Positions 20,414 through 29,586 of a DNA stretch of 64,000 bases are shown here, piece by piece; the first letter of the stretch is position 1; the number at the start of each line of letters is the position of its first letter. The notes below the pieces were generated by a model. The model had not been told where the DNA came from and searched no databases. It saw only the letters and a program-made list of their open reading frames with translations. This stretch comes from JAIBJN01 sp963811635 (GTDB lineage Bacteria; Actinomycetota; Thermoleophilia; Gaiellales; Gaiellaceae). Location of the stretch: assembly GCA_963811635.1 (NCBI GenBank), contig CAWESB010000025.1, positions 3,793 to 67,792 of the forward strand. Direction: 5' to 3'. The translations under genes and the position numbers were made by a program.

Positions 20414-21466
20414 TCACGAGCTGCCACGCGCGAGGTCGCGGGAGATTGCCACACCTTCCTGCATTTTGCGGAGTTCCTCGTGCGTATCGTCACGATCATC
20501 GGGGCGCGCCGTCTGGGCGAGCACCACGCCGACGAGCACGATGACGCCTCCGACGATCTGCACGGCGGCGAGCTCCTCGCCCAGCCAGATCCAGGCAACG
20601 ATGGCGGCGAGCACCGGCTCCAGCATCGCCACGATCGTCACCCGAGTGGCGGGCACGTGGTGCAGGGCGCTGACCAGGAGGATGAATGGAACCACGGTCC
20701 CGAGCACGACGACGTAGCCGAGGAGGAGCCAGACCGGCAGCTCGACGTCCTCGAAGCGCCCGAGCAGGGACGCGCTCCCGTCGACGAGCTCGACCGGGAA
20801 CGCCCACCAAGGCTGGACGACCGCCCAGAAGAGGGCGGCGAAGGCGAAGCCCCAGGCGAGGAGCGAGTACACGTCCCGGCCGCGCTCGAGCGCGTGCTCG
20901 GCCATGAGGACGTAGGCGGCATAGGCGAGGGCGGTCACGAGGCAGGCGAGGACGCCGACCCCGCTCAGGGAGGAGCCGCCGTTCCAGAGCTCGACGACAA
21001 GCGACAGCCCGAGCAGGCTGAGCGCGATCGCGAGCCACAGGCGGCGCCGTACGGGCTCGTGCACGTAGAAGCGGGCCCAAAGCGCGACGAAGACCGGCGC
21101 GAGGTAGTTGATGACGAGGGCGATCCCGATGTCGAGCCGCTGGATGCCGACGAAGTAGAAGAGCTGGACGAAGGCAAGCCCGAAGATTCCGAAGACCGCA
21201 AGGAACGCGAGCTCGCGCCGATTCGTCCGCAGCGCGCTCGCTCGCCAGACGGCGACGGCGGTCACGAGGATGAGCGCGGCGCCGGTCGCGCGCACCTGCG
21301 CGAGGCGCATCGAGGAGAGGCCCGCGGAGTCGAGGATGATCTTCGAGATGACCGCGTTCAGCGACCAGAGCACGACGGCGGACCACACGAGGGCGTAGCC
21401 GAGGGCCGGACGGGGCACCGGGCGCTTCGACTCGAGGGCGGGCGGCGCGAAGGGAGCGTCGGCCAC
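20414..21466 (-). CDS. EamA/DMT-family transporter
   Basis: 350 residues with two EamA repeats and about 10 membrane segments, from WSAVVLWSLNAVISKIIL to QIVGGVIVLVGVVLAQTA; the C-terminal tail is hydrophilic. It probably exports small metabolites. Divergent to a second EamA gene at 21523 with 56 bases between, so the two paralogues share a promoter region. Confidence 0.88.
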   Translation of the reverse strand: MADAPFAPPALESKRPVPRPALGYALVWSAVVLWSLNAVISKIILDSAGLSSMRLAQVRATGAALILVTAVAVWRASALRTNRRELAFLAVFGIFGLAFVQLFYFVGIQRLDIGIALVINYLAPVFVALWARFYVHEPVRRRLWLAIALSLLGLSLVVELWNGGSSLSGVGVLACLVTALAYAAYVLMAEHALERGRDVYSLLAWGFAFAALFWAVVQPWWAFPVELVDGSASLLGRFEDVELPVWLLLGYVVVLGTVVPFILLVSALHHVPATRVTIVAMLEPVLAAIVAWIWLGEELAAVQIVGGVIVLVGVVLAQTARPDDRDDTHEELRKMQEGVAISRDLARGSS

Positions 21467-21522
21467 GGGCGCGCAACATATCGGCGGATGCGGAGGCCCC
21501 GCCGCGCGTAGCGTTCGCCCGA

Positions 21523-22494
21523 ATGGGCTCCCGACCGGTCCTCATGGCGATGGCGGGCGCGACCTGCATCGCGTTTTCGGCGATCCTCGTGCGCCTCGCC
21601 GACGTGCCGCCGTCCACGGCCGCCTTCTACCGCTGCCTGTACGCGCTCCCGCCGCTGGCGCTGCTCGCCTGGTGGGAACGGCACCGCTTCGGCCCGCTCG
21701 GCCGGCGGGCACTCCGGCTCTCGCTCGTCGCCGGCGTCTTCTTCATGGGCGATCTCGTCTTCTGGCACCACGCGATCGCGGCGGTCGGCGCCGGCCTCGC
21801 CACCGTGCTCGGGAACGTTCAGGTCGTGATCGTGCCGCTGGCCGCCTGGGCGCTCCTCCGCGAGAAGCCCGCCGGCCGGACGCTCGCGTCCGTCCCGGTC
21901 GTCCTCTTCGGGGTCGTGCTGATCTCCGGCGTGGTCGGCGCGGAAGCCTACGGCTCGAGCCCGGCGCTCGGCGTCCTCTTTGGCGTACTCACCGCGATCA
22001 CCTACGCGGGCTTCCTTCTCATCCTGCGCGAGGGGAGCACCGACCTGCGCCGGCCCGCCGGGCCGCTCTTCTACGCCACGCTCTCCGCGGCGATCGTCAC
22101 CCTCCCCGTCGGCGCGGGCCTCGGCGAGCTCGAGCTGCGGCCGACTTGGCCGGAGCATGGATGGCTCGTCCTTCTGGCGCTGACCTCGCAGGTCGTCGGC
22201 TGGCTCCTGATCGCGGCTGCCCTACCGCGGCTTCCGGCCGCGCTCACGTCGGTCACGCTGACGCTCCAGCCGGCGCTCTCGGTCGTCTTCGCGGTCATTC
22301 TGCTGGACGAGGATCCGTCCTCCGTGCAGCTCGCCGGCGTCGCCGTGATCATCGGCGGGGTCGTCCTCGCGACGGCGGGTCGCCGCAGCCGGCCCTACAC
22401 TGAGGCCGAACAGCTGCGGGACGTGGCGCAGCCTGGTAGCGCGCCTGCTTTGGGAGCAGGAGGCCGCCGGTTCGAATCCGGCCGTCCCGACTGA
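21523..22494 (+). CDS. EamA/DMT-family transporter whose frame runs through tRNA-Pro
   Basis: 323 residues by open frame. Residues 1-290 are a normal two-repeat EamA exporter, from MAMAGATCIAFSAILVRLAD to AGVAVIIGGVVLATAGRRS. The last 25 or so residues (from about 22417) are encoded by the sense strand of the tRNA-Pro gene, and the stop lies 4 bases beyond it. Family members usually end near ATAGRRS, so the tail is probably dispensable, but no earlier in-frame stop exists. The transcript of this gene would contain the tRNA. Confidence 0.85.
   Translation: MGSRPVLMAMAGATCIAFSAILVRLADVPPSTAAFYRCLYALPPLALLAWWERHRFGPLGRRALRLSLVAGVFFMGDLVFWHHAIAAVGAGLATVLGNVQVVIVPLAAWALLREKPAGRTLASVPVVLFGVVLISGVVGAEAYGSSPALGVLFGVLTAITYAGFLLILREGSTDLRRPAGPLFYATLSAAIVTLPVGAGLGELELRPTWPEHGWLVLLALTSQVVGWLLIAAALPRLPAALTSVTLTLQPALSVVFAVILLDEDPSSVQLAGVAVIIGGVVLATAGRRSRPYTEAEQLRDVAQPGSAPALGAGGRRFESGRPD
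22417..22490 (+). tRNA. tRNA-Pro (anticodon TGG)
   Basis: A 74-base cloverleaf. The acceptor stem is CGGGACG / CGTCCCG with discriminator A and CCA not encoded. The anticodon stem CCTGC / GCAGG encloses loop TTTGGGA with anticodon TGG, and the T arm is GCCGG-TTCGAAT-CCGGC. It lies entirely inside the 3' end of the upstream EamA reading frame, on the same strand, and is followed by a terminator. Confidence 0.97.
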
Positions 22495-22522
22495 GGAAGC
22501 CCCTGGAAACGGGGCTTCCTTT
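22495..22522 (+). terminator. Terminator after tRNA-Pro
   Basis: GGAAGCCCC pairs perfectly with GGGGCTTCC around TGGAAAC, followed by TTT. It begins 4 bases after the tRNA and directly after the EamA stop codon. Confidence 0.8.
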
Positions 22523-22673
22523 AGGAGTTCGATCGTGAGGTGGGCCGGAGCAAGGTGGCCACTTCGCCGCCATTGTGGCGGCTGCCGTGCTCATCGGGGA
22601 CATCCGCGCCTTCGTCCGTCCCCTACGCTAGTCGAATCGCCGTGCTGGAAACACGTCATCGAAGGAGGTCCGC

Positions 22674-23063
22674 ATGGACATGAAGCTCGAGGTCGTTCCC
22701 ATCCCCGTGTCGGACGTCGATGCGGCGAAGGCCTTCTACACCGAGCGTGTCGGGTTCGGGCTCGACCACGATGTCCGACCCAACGACCACATGCGGGTCG
22801 TACAGATGACCCCGCCAGGCTCTGCGTGCTCGGTCGTGATCGGCGAAGGTCTGCCGCTCGGCAAACCCGGCTCGGTCAAGGGCGTCCAGCTCGTCGTAGA
22901 GGACCTCGACGCTGTGCGCGAGGCGCTCGCAGCACGAGGCGTCCCCGTCAGCGACCTGCAGCAGCTCGGACCCCCGGGCTCGCGTGGCTCACGCTTCGCC
23001 TTCTTCGACGATCCCGACGGCAACACCTGGGCGATCCAGGAGCTCAAGCCCGACCCGGCGTAG
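22674..23063 (+). CDS. VOC/glyoxalase-family protein
   Basis: 129 residues, one VOC module pair: VVPIPVSDVDAAKAFYTERV at the N-terminus and RFAFFDDPDGNTWAIQE at the C-terminus, the usual two beta-alpha-beta-beta-beta halves. An AAGGAGG Shine-Dalgarno precedes the ATG. Family functions range from dioxygenases and isomerases to antibiotic-binding proteins, and the substrate cannot be assigned. It is one of four VOC genes in this window (others at 57462, 59758 and 60189). Confidence 0.88.
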   Translation: MDMKLEVVPIPVSDVDAAKAFYTERVGFGLDHDVRPNDHMRVVQMTPPGSACSVVIGEGLPLGKPGSVKGVQLVVEDLDAVREALAARGVPVSDLQQLGPPGSRGSRFAFFDDPDGNTWAIQELKPDPA

Positions 23064-23191
23064 CTCCCAGGCCTGACTGGCTCGTGGCGAGGCCGTTAGG
23101 CAGGTTCCATGGATGTGCCTGTTCACTCGCTGCGTTTGGCGGGGTCCACAGTGACGGAACCTTCTGCCGCGACGTATCGTCAGAGGAAAGG

Positions 23192-23692
23192 ATGAAGTCT
23201 CCCGTCCTGTTGACGGTCATCGCATCCGCCTTGGCGCTTGTGCCCGCCTGCACGCCCGCCGACCGGTCGTGGGTGGAGGAGGAGGGCCAGGGCGCGGACG
23301 CACAGGGTTCTCTCCCCGCACGTGAGGGGTATCGCGCTCAGCTTCACCGAACGCCCTGGGCGTTGGATCGCATCTCGAAGGACGGCTCGGTTGTCTGGAT
23401 CAGAACTGCCGTGAGCGGCTGCAACCAGTTCCATCACGTCCGCGTCAGGCAAGTGCCAGGTGGGTTCCGGCTCGTCGCCTTCGACGTCGTCTACACGCCC
23501 ACGAAGAAGAACTACGGGTGCCTGCTGTATCTCTTCCGGCCTCGACATCGCGTCGAGCTTCCGCGTCCTCTTGGTGGCGACGAGATCCTCGGTGAGTGCG
23601 TGCCGGGCGATCCGCGAGAAATGTGCGCCGTGCTGCACGCCGTAGTGGGTCTGCGGAAGGGCGAACCGGAGCGAGACCCTTGGCTGGGGTAG
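23192..23692 (+). CDS. Hypothetical lipoprotein
   Basis: 166 residues from ATG 23192, preceded by an AGAGGAAAGG Shine-Dalgarno. Residues 3-20 form a lipoprotein signal (LLTVIASALALVPAC, lipobox Cys20). The mature part contains four further cysteines, among them SGCNQF, NYGCLLYLF and ECVPGDPREMC, which could form two disulfides. No family is recognised. Local GC is lower than in neighbours, so it may have been acquired. Confidence 0.65.
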   Translation: MKSPVLLTVIASALALVPACTPADRSWVEEEGQGADAQGSLPAREGYRAQLHRTPWALDRISKDGSVVWIRTAVSGCNQFHHVRVRQVPGGFRLVAFDVVYTPTKKNYGCLLYLFRPRHRVELPRPLGGDEILGECVPGDPREMCAVLHAVVGLRKGEPERDPWLG

Positions 23693-23992
23693 GTGCCGCT
23701 CAGGTCGTGTTCCAAAAAGGACCACCTGCCCATGCCCCGGCGAGGCCGGGGCCAGGCATCTCGGATCGAGACGGCGTTATGCGGGGCGGGCGCCGTGGTT
23801 CCAATCCGTCACCCGCGGCTGCGGCGGCCACGAATGCTCGGTGTCAGCGGAACCACCCAACTTGGGAGGCAGCTGGGAGGGGTGCGAACCGGCGCCCGCC
23901 GTGACCGATCCTCTCAGGGAGATTGCTTCCAGGTAAAGGCCGGGCCGCACGATACCCCAGGAAATACCGCCGACGTGTGGGCGGCGCTCGGT
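23693..23992. other. Intergenic region without recognised features
   Basis: About 300 bases between the lipoprotein and RTX-like genes, less GC-rich than the surroundings. A stretch near 23790-23820 vaguely recalls a tRNA T-arm but does not fold properly. No gene, RNA or strong hairpin is seen. Confidence 0.4.
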
Positions 23993-25641
23993 CTACCCGC
24001 CGCGGGGCCGGAGGCGCTCGCAGGCGACCGGCACGTCGCGCCCGCGGTCAAAGTAGGCGGTGTCCCGGCCGGCGCCCCCGTCCAGCCTCCGGTCACGCCT
24101 ATGGTCGACCGCCTTCAGCACGTCGGGCCCCTTGCCGCCCCACATCCTGTCTCTGCCCTTCCCTCCGACAAGCACGTCGGCCGAGCCGCCACCTCGTAGG
24201 TCAGCGCCGCCTGCAAAGCGGCCGCCGGCGCCGAAGCCGCCGGCAGCGGTGAGCCGGTCCCGCCCGCGGCCGCCGACGAGCGAGACCATGATCGGGTCCG
24301 GGTGGATGGAGATGTCGACGTCGTTGTCTCTGTTGAGCGAAATCCCTTGCGACCCGAGGGCAAGGGATGCTCCCGAGCCCTTGCCGACCACCGTGATGAG
24401 ATCCACCACGTCGTGGAGGTTCACGTCGACCTCGATCTCGGATTGTCCGATCTCGGGCGTGGCCCCAGGAGCGAGCTGCCCGCCGCGGAGGTCGATGACG
24501 AGCGTCTCCGGGGTATCGGTCGCGCCTACGACCACGATCCGGTCGGTATTCGACGTAATGGCGCCTCCGCAGCCCGTCGCCGGAGCGCCGAAGCGGATCA
24601 GGCCGCCGCTGACTGTCAGCGTCGCCCGCATGCCCGGTGCAATCGTCGCCGAGACCACCCCACCTGCCCAGCTGCAGTCCGTTTCGACGGGATCAGGGCC
24701 TGGGGGAGGCGGAGGGGGCGGATCGAGCGGAAACCGGTTCTCGACAACGATCGGGCCGGGGTCGAGCCCTCGGTCGTACGCGGCGGTGTCGATTCCGGGG
24801 CCCCCGTGGATCTTCAGGTCGGCCTCACCGTCATTGGCATCGATTACGTCGTCGCCGTAGCCACCGAGGAGTGTGTCGGCACCGGGACCTCCGGAAATGG
24901 AGTCGTTCCCGTCCCCACCCCTTAGCTTGTCATTCCCCGCTCCGCCGTCGATCACGTCAGGACCATCGGAGCCGTGGATGAAGTCGCCGCCGTCGTCGCC
25001 GACCAGCAGATCGCCAAAGTTGCTTCCGGTCAGGGAATCTCCCAGGCTGCCGGCCCGCAACGTGACCGGGCCGGGGAAGACGAGCCCGGACCCGTAGCCA
25101 CCGCGGGCGGTGAGAATGTGGGGCATCCCGTCCGCTGCGACGAGCTCGATCGAGTTGGGGAGCGGAGAGAACGTGATGTCGACGTCGTGATCGGCGTTGA
25201 AAGCGACGCCCCCGTTCCCTGCCGCGAGCGGCACCTCGTCGGGACTGCCGCGAACGACCACTTTGTCGGAGGCATCGCCGAGCTCGACGCGAACCTCGAT
25301 CTCCGGATCTTCGATGTTGTCCGGTGTGGTGGCGCCCGGCGCGAGCGGGCCGTTGAACTGGTCGATGATCAGGTGCTCGGTCGAGCCGCCCGGGCCCGAG
25401 ACGAGAATCCTGTCCGTGTTCGTGTTCGTTGCGGCCCCGCAGGGAGCGCCGTTGAGCTCGATGTCCGACCCCGTCACCGCGAGCGTGGCCGAACTCGCCG
25501 GGGCCGAGCGCGGCGGTCACCTCGCAGCGCGGCGCCGGAGTACGAGCAAGTGGCCGCGGCCGCGGTCCCTGAAAGGCCCGCGCCTACAGCAGCGGCGACG
25601 ATCAGCGTCGCCGAGAATCTGAAGGCAACACTGATTCTCAC
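23993..25641 (-). CDS. Secreted RTX-type calcium-binding repeat protein (two frame shifts near the N-terminus)
   Basis: The start is GTG 25641, giving a signal peptide (RISVAFRFSATLIVAAAVGA, ending TAAAA) and then TCSYSG. Two one-base shifts between about 25490 and 25540 lead through a short middle frame (VTAALGPGEF) into the main frame (ATLAVTGSDIELNG). Correcting both gives 548 aa. The protein has two similar halves, each with a Cys-bearing beta module followed by GGxGxDxLxGGxGND nonapeptide repeats (for example GGAGNDKLRGGDGND), separated by a Pro-rich linker. It ends RDVPVACERLRP, as in other actinobacterial RTX-like proteins. The repeats bind Ca2+ outside the cell; no catalytic domain is seen. 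Confidence 0.8.
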
Positions 25642-25838
25642 CGCAGTCTCACTCCGGAGGCTAGACGCCGACTGCTAGCCAGGCAAGCGGTGAGGCAGAA
25701 CCCTAATCGCCTGGGGGGGCCGTCGGCCGAGTTGTTGGCCGCCGCTTGCCCTGCGACTCGTTAGGCTCCCGAGCGTACCGTTGTGCGGGACGCGCCGCCG
25801 GGGACGTTGACGGCGCTCGAATGAAGGGGGTGTTCCCA

Positions 25839-28508
25839 TTGAAGGGAGCAGTCAGGCGATCAACCGGGATTTCAATCTCGATCGCATTCGCGCTCGTGGT
25901 CGCGGCGCTCGCGCTGTCGGCCCCGGCGGGCGCTCAAGTGGGTCCACCGTTTGACGGCAACCCGGTCTCGCCGGGACTCGGCCCGACCTATGGAGAGCAG
26001 TGGTGTGCTCCCGTGGGGAGCGAGAACGTCCCGCAGTCAGCGCCGCTGGCTCTGATCCCCTACGGCGCGATTCGCTGCACGCTCGACCGGTTCGAGTCCG
26101 AGGCTGCTGCGGCCGGCGTGCCGGATCGGCTCAGTTATTCGGTCATCGGAGACTCTACGCTCGGGCGGGACATCTTCGGCGTCGTCGTCAACGCGCTGGA
26201 AACTCCCGACCAGCAGCGCGACTACGCTCGTTGGCAGCAGCTTCGGCAGCTCATGCTGAGCGACCCGGCCGGGGCCCAGACGCTTCTGGCGTCCTGGGGC
26301 GACAACGTCAAGCTACCCGTCTTCGTGGAGGCGAACATCCACGGTGGCGAGCGCGAGGGCACCGACGCGATGATGCAGGCGATCCGCGATCTGGTGACCC
26401 TGCCGCGCGGGGCGAACGACACGGTCGACGAGCTCCTCGACCACGCCATCGTCGTCGTCATCCCGACCACGAACCCCGACGGTCGCGTGGCCGGACGGCG
26501 GCAGAACGAAAATCGCTTCGACCTCAACCGAGACCTGCTCGTCCAGTCGCAGCCTGAGATGCGCGCCAACACCGCATTCCAGCTCGAATGGCTCGCACCG
26601 GTCGGGCTGTTCATGCACGGCTACTACAACCCCACCCTCGTCGACGGGCTGACGAAGCCGCACAATCCGGGGCTCGAATACGACAAGTTCCTCTACTGGA
26701 ACCAGCGCCGTCTGGACGCCAACCAGGCGGCCATCGAGGCGATCGGCCGAAGCATCCAGCGGCCGGTCAACCAGTGGGACCAGCGCGGCGTCAGCGGCAG
26801 CAAGAACGGAGGCCCGGAAGTCGCCGAGGGCTGGGACGACTGGGGGCCGTTCTACAGCCAGACCTACGGAGCGTTCTTCGGCGTCGACGGGTCCACCGTC
26901 GAGATGTGCAACAACGCGGCCTGCGGTGGCGCACTCGGGTCGAAGCGCGAGCAGTACCTCATCTTCTATTCGTCGGCCGACTTCTGGATCGAGAACCGGG
27001 CCACCATCCTGGCCGACCAGCTCGAGATCTTCCGGCGCGGCGTGATTGGCGCGGCCCGGGTCAACTGCTGCGACGACCCCTTGGTGGCGAGCCGCGGCTT
27101 CACCGAGGACCAGCACAACTGGATGGTCGAGTACCCGAAGGCGTTCCTCATCCCCTTCGTCGGAGGCTCGGCCGACCAGGCCTCCCCCGACCGGGCTGTC
27201 CAGCGAAGCGACGCCGAGGCGAACCGGCTCGTCCAGTGGCTGCTGGACAACGGTGTCGAGGTGGGCCGAACCGGGGCCGACATCGTCTGGGCCGGGACGA
27301 GGTACCCCGCCGGTTCCTACGTCGTCTCCATGCGGCAGCCGTTCCGCGGCTATGCGTACACCGCCTTGGCCGCGGGACAGGACATCTCCGACCGGATCAG
27401 CCAGCTGTACGCACCGCCGGGGGCCTGGAGCCACGGGTCACTCTGGGGCGCGGACGTCATCGAGATCCCGGCGGGCGACGCGTCCTTCAACCCGGCGACG
27501 ACTCCCGTCGCCGACGTCAACGAACTCCTGGGCGGCGTGCGCGTCGGCGGCCCGGCGGACTGGTACGCCCTGACGATCAGGGGAACCGCGGAGCTCCGGG
27601 CCGTCCTGGACGTGCTCCGAGGCGGGGTCGACGGCGAGGTCGCGGAGGCCGCGTTCATGAGCGCCTCCGCCGGCGCAATGCCGGCCGGCTCGGTGATCTT
27701 CCCCGGCGACGCGGCGACCGCGGTCGCTCTCGACGCGGCCGGAAAGGCGGCCGGTGTCTTCTTCGAGCGAGGCCTCGGCATGACGCCGGCGGGGACGCAG
27801 CTCGACGAGGCGCCCCGGATCGCCATCCTCGTCGACAGCGGGAACCCCGTCGAATCCGACACGTCGTGGTCGCTGCGCCAGATCTTCGGGCCCGACGTGG
27901 GCTTCGTCTCGACCACGAGCGGGTCGAACTCGCTGCAGAACGCGGCGACCGACCCCTTGGAGAGCTTCGACGTCATCTACAACACCGGACAGAACTACCC
28001 GACCGGCAACACCGCACGGGGACGCCTCAGCGCGTTCTTCGAGCGGGGCGGCGGCTACATCGGGACGAGCCAGTCCGCGTCCAACTTCGCCTTCCTCGCC
28101 GGAGCGCACCCGGCGCTCATCAAGGGCAACCTGACCCAGGGAAGCGACGGCGCGGGCGGCGGGATCGCCCTCTGGGACAACGTCGGCACGAACAGCCCGC
28201 TCACGGGCGCCTACCCGGCGCGGGACAACCTCTACCTGCCGTCGAACGTGACGTGGTTCGCGTCCCTGCCGACCGGTGCCACGGTGGACGGCCGGTATCT
28301 GCCGAGCGTCGATGCGACGTTCGTCGCGGGGCTCTGGCAGGACCGCGATCGGAAGGCGGAGAGCGCGCCGATCATCGTTCACGGCACGACCCTCGTGGGG
28401 AGCCGGTACCTGGCCATCGCCACGAATCCCTTCTCGCGCGGGGACGCCGAGCGCGAGTGGCCGCTCATCGGCCAGGCTGCGCTCTGGTCGAACCTCACGG
28501 ACGACTAA
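25839..28508 (+). CDS. Secreted M14-family zinc carboxypeptidase with C-terminal GATase-like domain
   Basis: 889 residues from TTG 25839, chosen because AAGGGGG lies 8 bases upstream; an in-frame ATG at 25821 has no Shine-Dalgarno. A signal peptide ends APAGAQ. The M14 peptidase domain has the zinc motif NIHGGEREG (HxxE), then NPDGR, RFDLNRD and FMHGYYNP. The C-terminal third contains IAILVDSGNP, VIYNTGQNYPTGN and GRLSAFFERGGGYIGTSQS, resembling a class I glutamine-amidotransferase/ThuA-like fold. It probably digests peptides or wall material outside the cell. A second, unrelated-in-detail M14 protein is encoded at 43155. Confidence 0.85.
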   Translation: MKGAVRRSTGISISIAFALVVAALALSAPAGAQVGPPFDGNPVSPGLGPTYGEQWCAPVGSENVPQSAPLALIPYGAIRCTLDRFESEAAAAGVPDRLSYSVIGDSTLGRDIFGVVVNALETPDQQRDYARWQQLRQLMLSDPAGAQTLLASWGDNVKLPVFVEANIHGGEREGTDAMMQAIRDLVTLPRGANDTVDELLDHAIVVVIPTTNPDGRVAGRRQNENRFDLNRDLLVQSQPEMRANTAFQLEWLAPVGLFMHGYYNPTLVDGLTKPHNPGLEYDKFLYWNQRRLDANQAAIEAIGRSIQRPVNQWDQRGVSGSKNGGPEVAEGWDDWGPFYSQTYGAFFGVDGSTVEMCNNAACGGALGSKREQYLIFYSSADFWIENRATILADQLEIFRRGVIGAARVNCCDDPLVASRGFTEDQHNWMVEYPKAFLIPFVGGSADQASPDRAVQRSDAEANRLVQWLLDNGVEVGRTGADIVWAGTRYPAGSYVVSMRQPFRGYAYTALAAGQDISDRISQLYAPPGAWSHGSLWGADVIEIPAGDASFNPATTPVADVNELLGGVRVGGPADWYALTIRGTAELRAVLDVLRGGVDGEVAEAAFMSASAGAMPAGSVIFPGDAATAVALDAAGKAAGVFFERGLGMTPAGTQLDEAPRIAILVDSGNPVESDTSWSLRQIFGPDVGFVSTTSGSNSLQNAATDPLESFDVIYNTGQNYPTGNTARGRLSAFFERGGGYIGTSQSASNFAFLAGAHPALIKGNLTQGSDGAGGGIALWDNVGTNSPLTGAYPARDNLYLPSNVTWFASLPTGATVDGRYLPSVDATFVAGLWQDRDRKAESAPIIVHGTTLVGSRYLAIATNPFSRGDAEREWPLIGQAALWSNLTDD

Positions 28509-28526
28509 GGGCGAGCAAGACCCGAA

Positions 28527-28555
28527 GGTGAGGGGCGGGCTTCCCGCCCCTCACC
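28527..28555. terminator. Bidirectional terminator hairpin
   Basis: A perfect 13-bp stem (GGTGAGGGGCGGG / CCCGCCCCTCACC) with a CTT loop lies between the convergent M14 peptidase (stop 28508) and CHAP-lysin (stop 28568) genes. It can serve both transcripts. Confidence 0.8.
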
Positions 28556-28567
28556 TGATCGGTGCCG

Positions 28568-29455
28568 TTACGGCGCGGGCGAGACCTCGATCGAGGTGGC
28601 GCCAGCGGTGAGGAACGTGTTGACCTGCTTGTGCATCGCGGGTCGCGAGCTCAGGCCTTCGGCTTCTTCGGTCGTTCCGTCGGCGAAGGTCGCCCGCACG
28701 TCGAACTGCCGTTTCGGCGTTGTCCGACGCACCGGAGGCTGCTCGCGAGCCTCCAGCTCAGCCCTGATCGCGGCGACCGTCTCCTTGCCGGCGATGCCGG
28801 TCTCCGCGAGGCCGTGGCGGCCCTGGAACTTCTCGACCGACTTCTCGGTCCTCTCCCCGAACTCGCCGTCGACGTCGACCGTCTTGTGCCCGAGGCGGAC
28901 GAGCAGGCGCTGGAGCTCCTTGACCTCAGGCCCATGGTCTCCTCGGCCGAGCCCGGTCGGAACCCGGCCGGGGACGCGGATGAACGTCTCGCATTCGTCC
29001 GCCCGGCGGGTCTTGACGAAGACGCCCTCGCCGCCGCTGTCGCCGATCGTGTTGCCCTCGACCGTGCGGACCGAGCCGTCCGGCATGGCCTCGACGACGA
29101 TGCCGATGTGGTCAGGCGTCTCGTCAACGGGCCGGAGGCCACCGATGGGGAGCTGGAAGCAGACGACGTCACCGGGCTTGGGCTTGCGGACGACCCAGCC
29201 GTTGGCGGCCGCAGCCCTGGCCGTCTCGGGAACGCTGGCGGAGCGGCCGGTCTCGGTCAGCTCGCGACGTGCCTCCCGATAGCACCAGACGATGAAGCTC
29301 GTGCACCACGCGTAGCCGGTGTCCTTCGAGCCTTTCACGAAGCTGTCGGCGGCCTGGTATTGCCGGATGCGCGCGGCCGTGTTGAAGCCGCTCTCCCGGA
29401 CGCCGTCCCGGGCCTCGGCGAGGGCGATCCGTCGTGCGCGTTCACGGGCAAACAT
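28568..29455 (-). CDS. CHAP-domain peptidoglycan hydrolase with PG-binding domain
   Basis: 295 residues from ATG 29455, where GGAGGTGA is ideally placed; the longer frame to 29500 lacks a Shine-Dalgarno. The CHAP domain has Cys in GYAWCTSFIVW and the catalytic His in TPDHIGIVVEA, with EGNT downstream. A peptidoglycan-binding module follows (VKELQRLLVRLGHKTVDVDG, EKFQGRHGL), then a basic C-terminal extension. There is no signal peptide, which together with the domain order resembles a phage-type endolysin. No other phage genes are seen nearby, so it may be a domesticated lysin. Confidence 0.85.
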   Translation of the reverse strand: MFARERARRIALAEARDGVRESGFNTAARIRQYQAADSFVKGSKDTGYAWCTSFIVWCYREARRELTETGRSASVPETARAAAANGWVVRKPKPGDVVCFQLPIGGLRPVDETPDHIGIVVEAMPDGSVRTVEGNTIGDSGGEGVFVKTRRADECETFIRVPGRVPTGLGRGDHGPEVKELQRLLVRLGHKTVDVDGEFGERTEKSVEKFQGRHGLAETGIAGKETVAAIRAELEAREQPPVRRTTPKRQFDVRATFADGTTEEAEGLSSRPAMHKQVNTFLTAGATSIEVSPAP

Positions 29456-29586
29456 CGGCTCACCTCCGAGTGACGATGCGCGAGGATACCCCGCTGGCAT
29501 GGGTCGAGGAAAGGTACGGCTACCCGTACCTCGGCCGGGGGCTGCCTGCCTGGCTCCAGCCCCGGTGCTGCGAGATCCTTCCAGTC

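Noticed and set aside
22535..23191. Longer N-terminus for the lipoprotein at 23192
   Set aside because: The upstream frame overlaps the VOC gene in another frame; the ATG at 23192 has a good ribosome binding site and opens a proper lipoprotein signal.
23780..23830. tRNA-like fragment (GGTTCCAATCC)
   Set aside because: T-arm stem does not pair properly and no acceptor or anticodon arm can be found.
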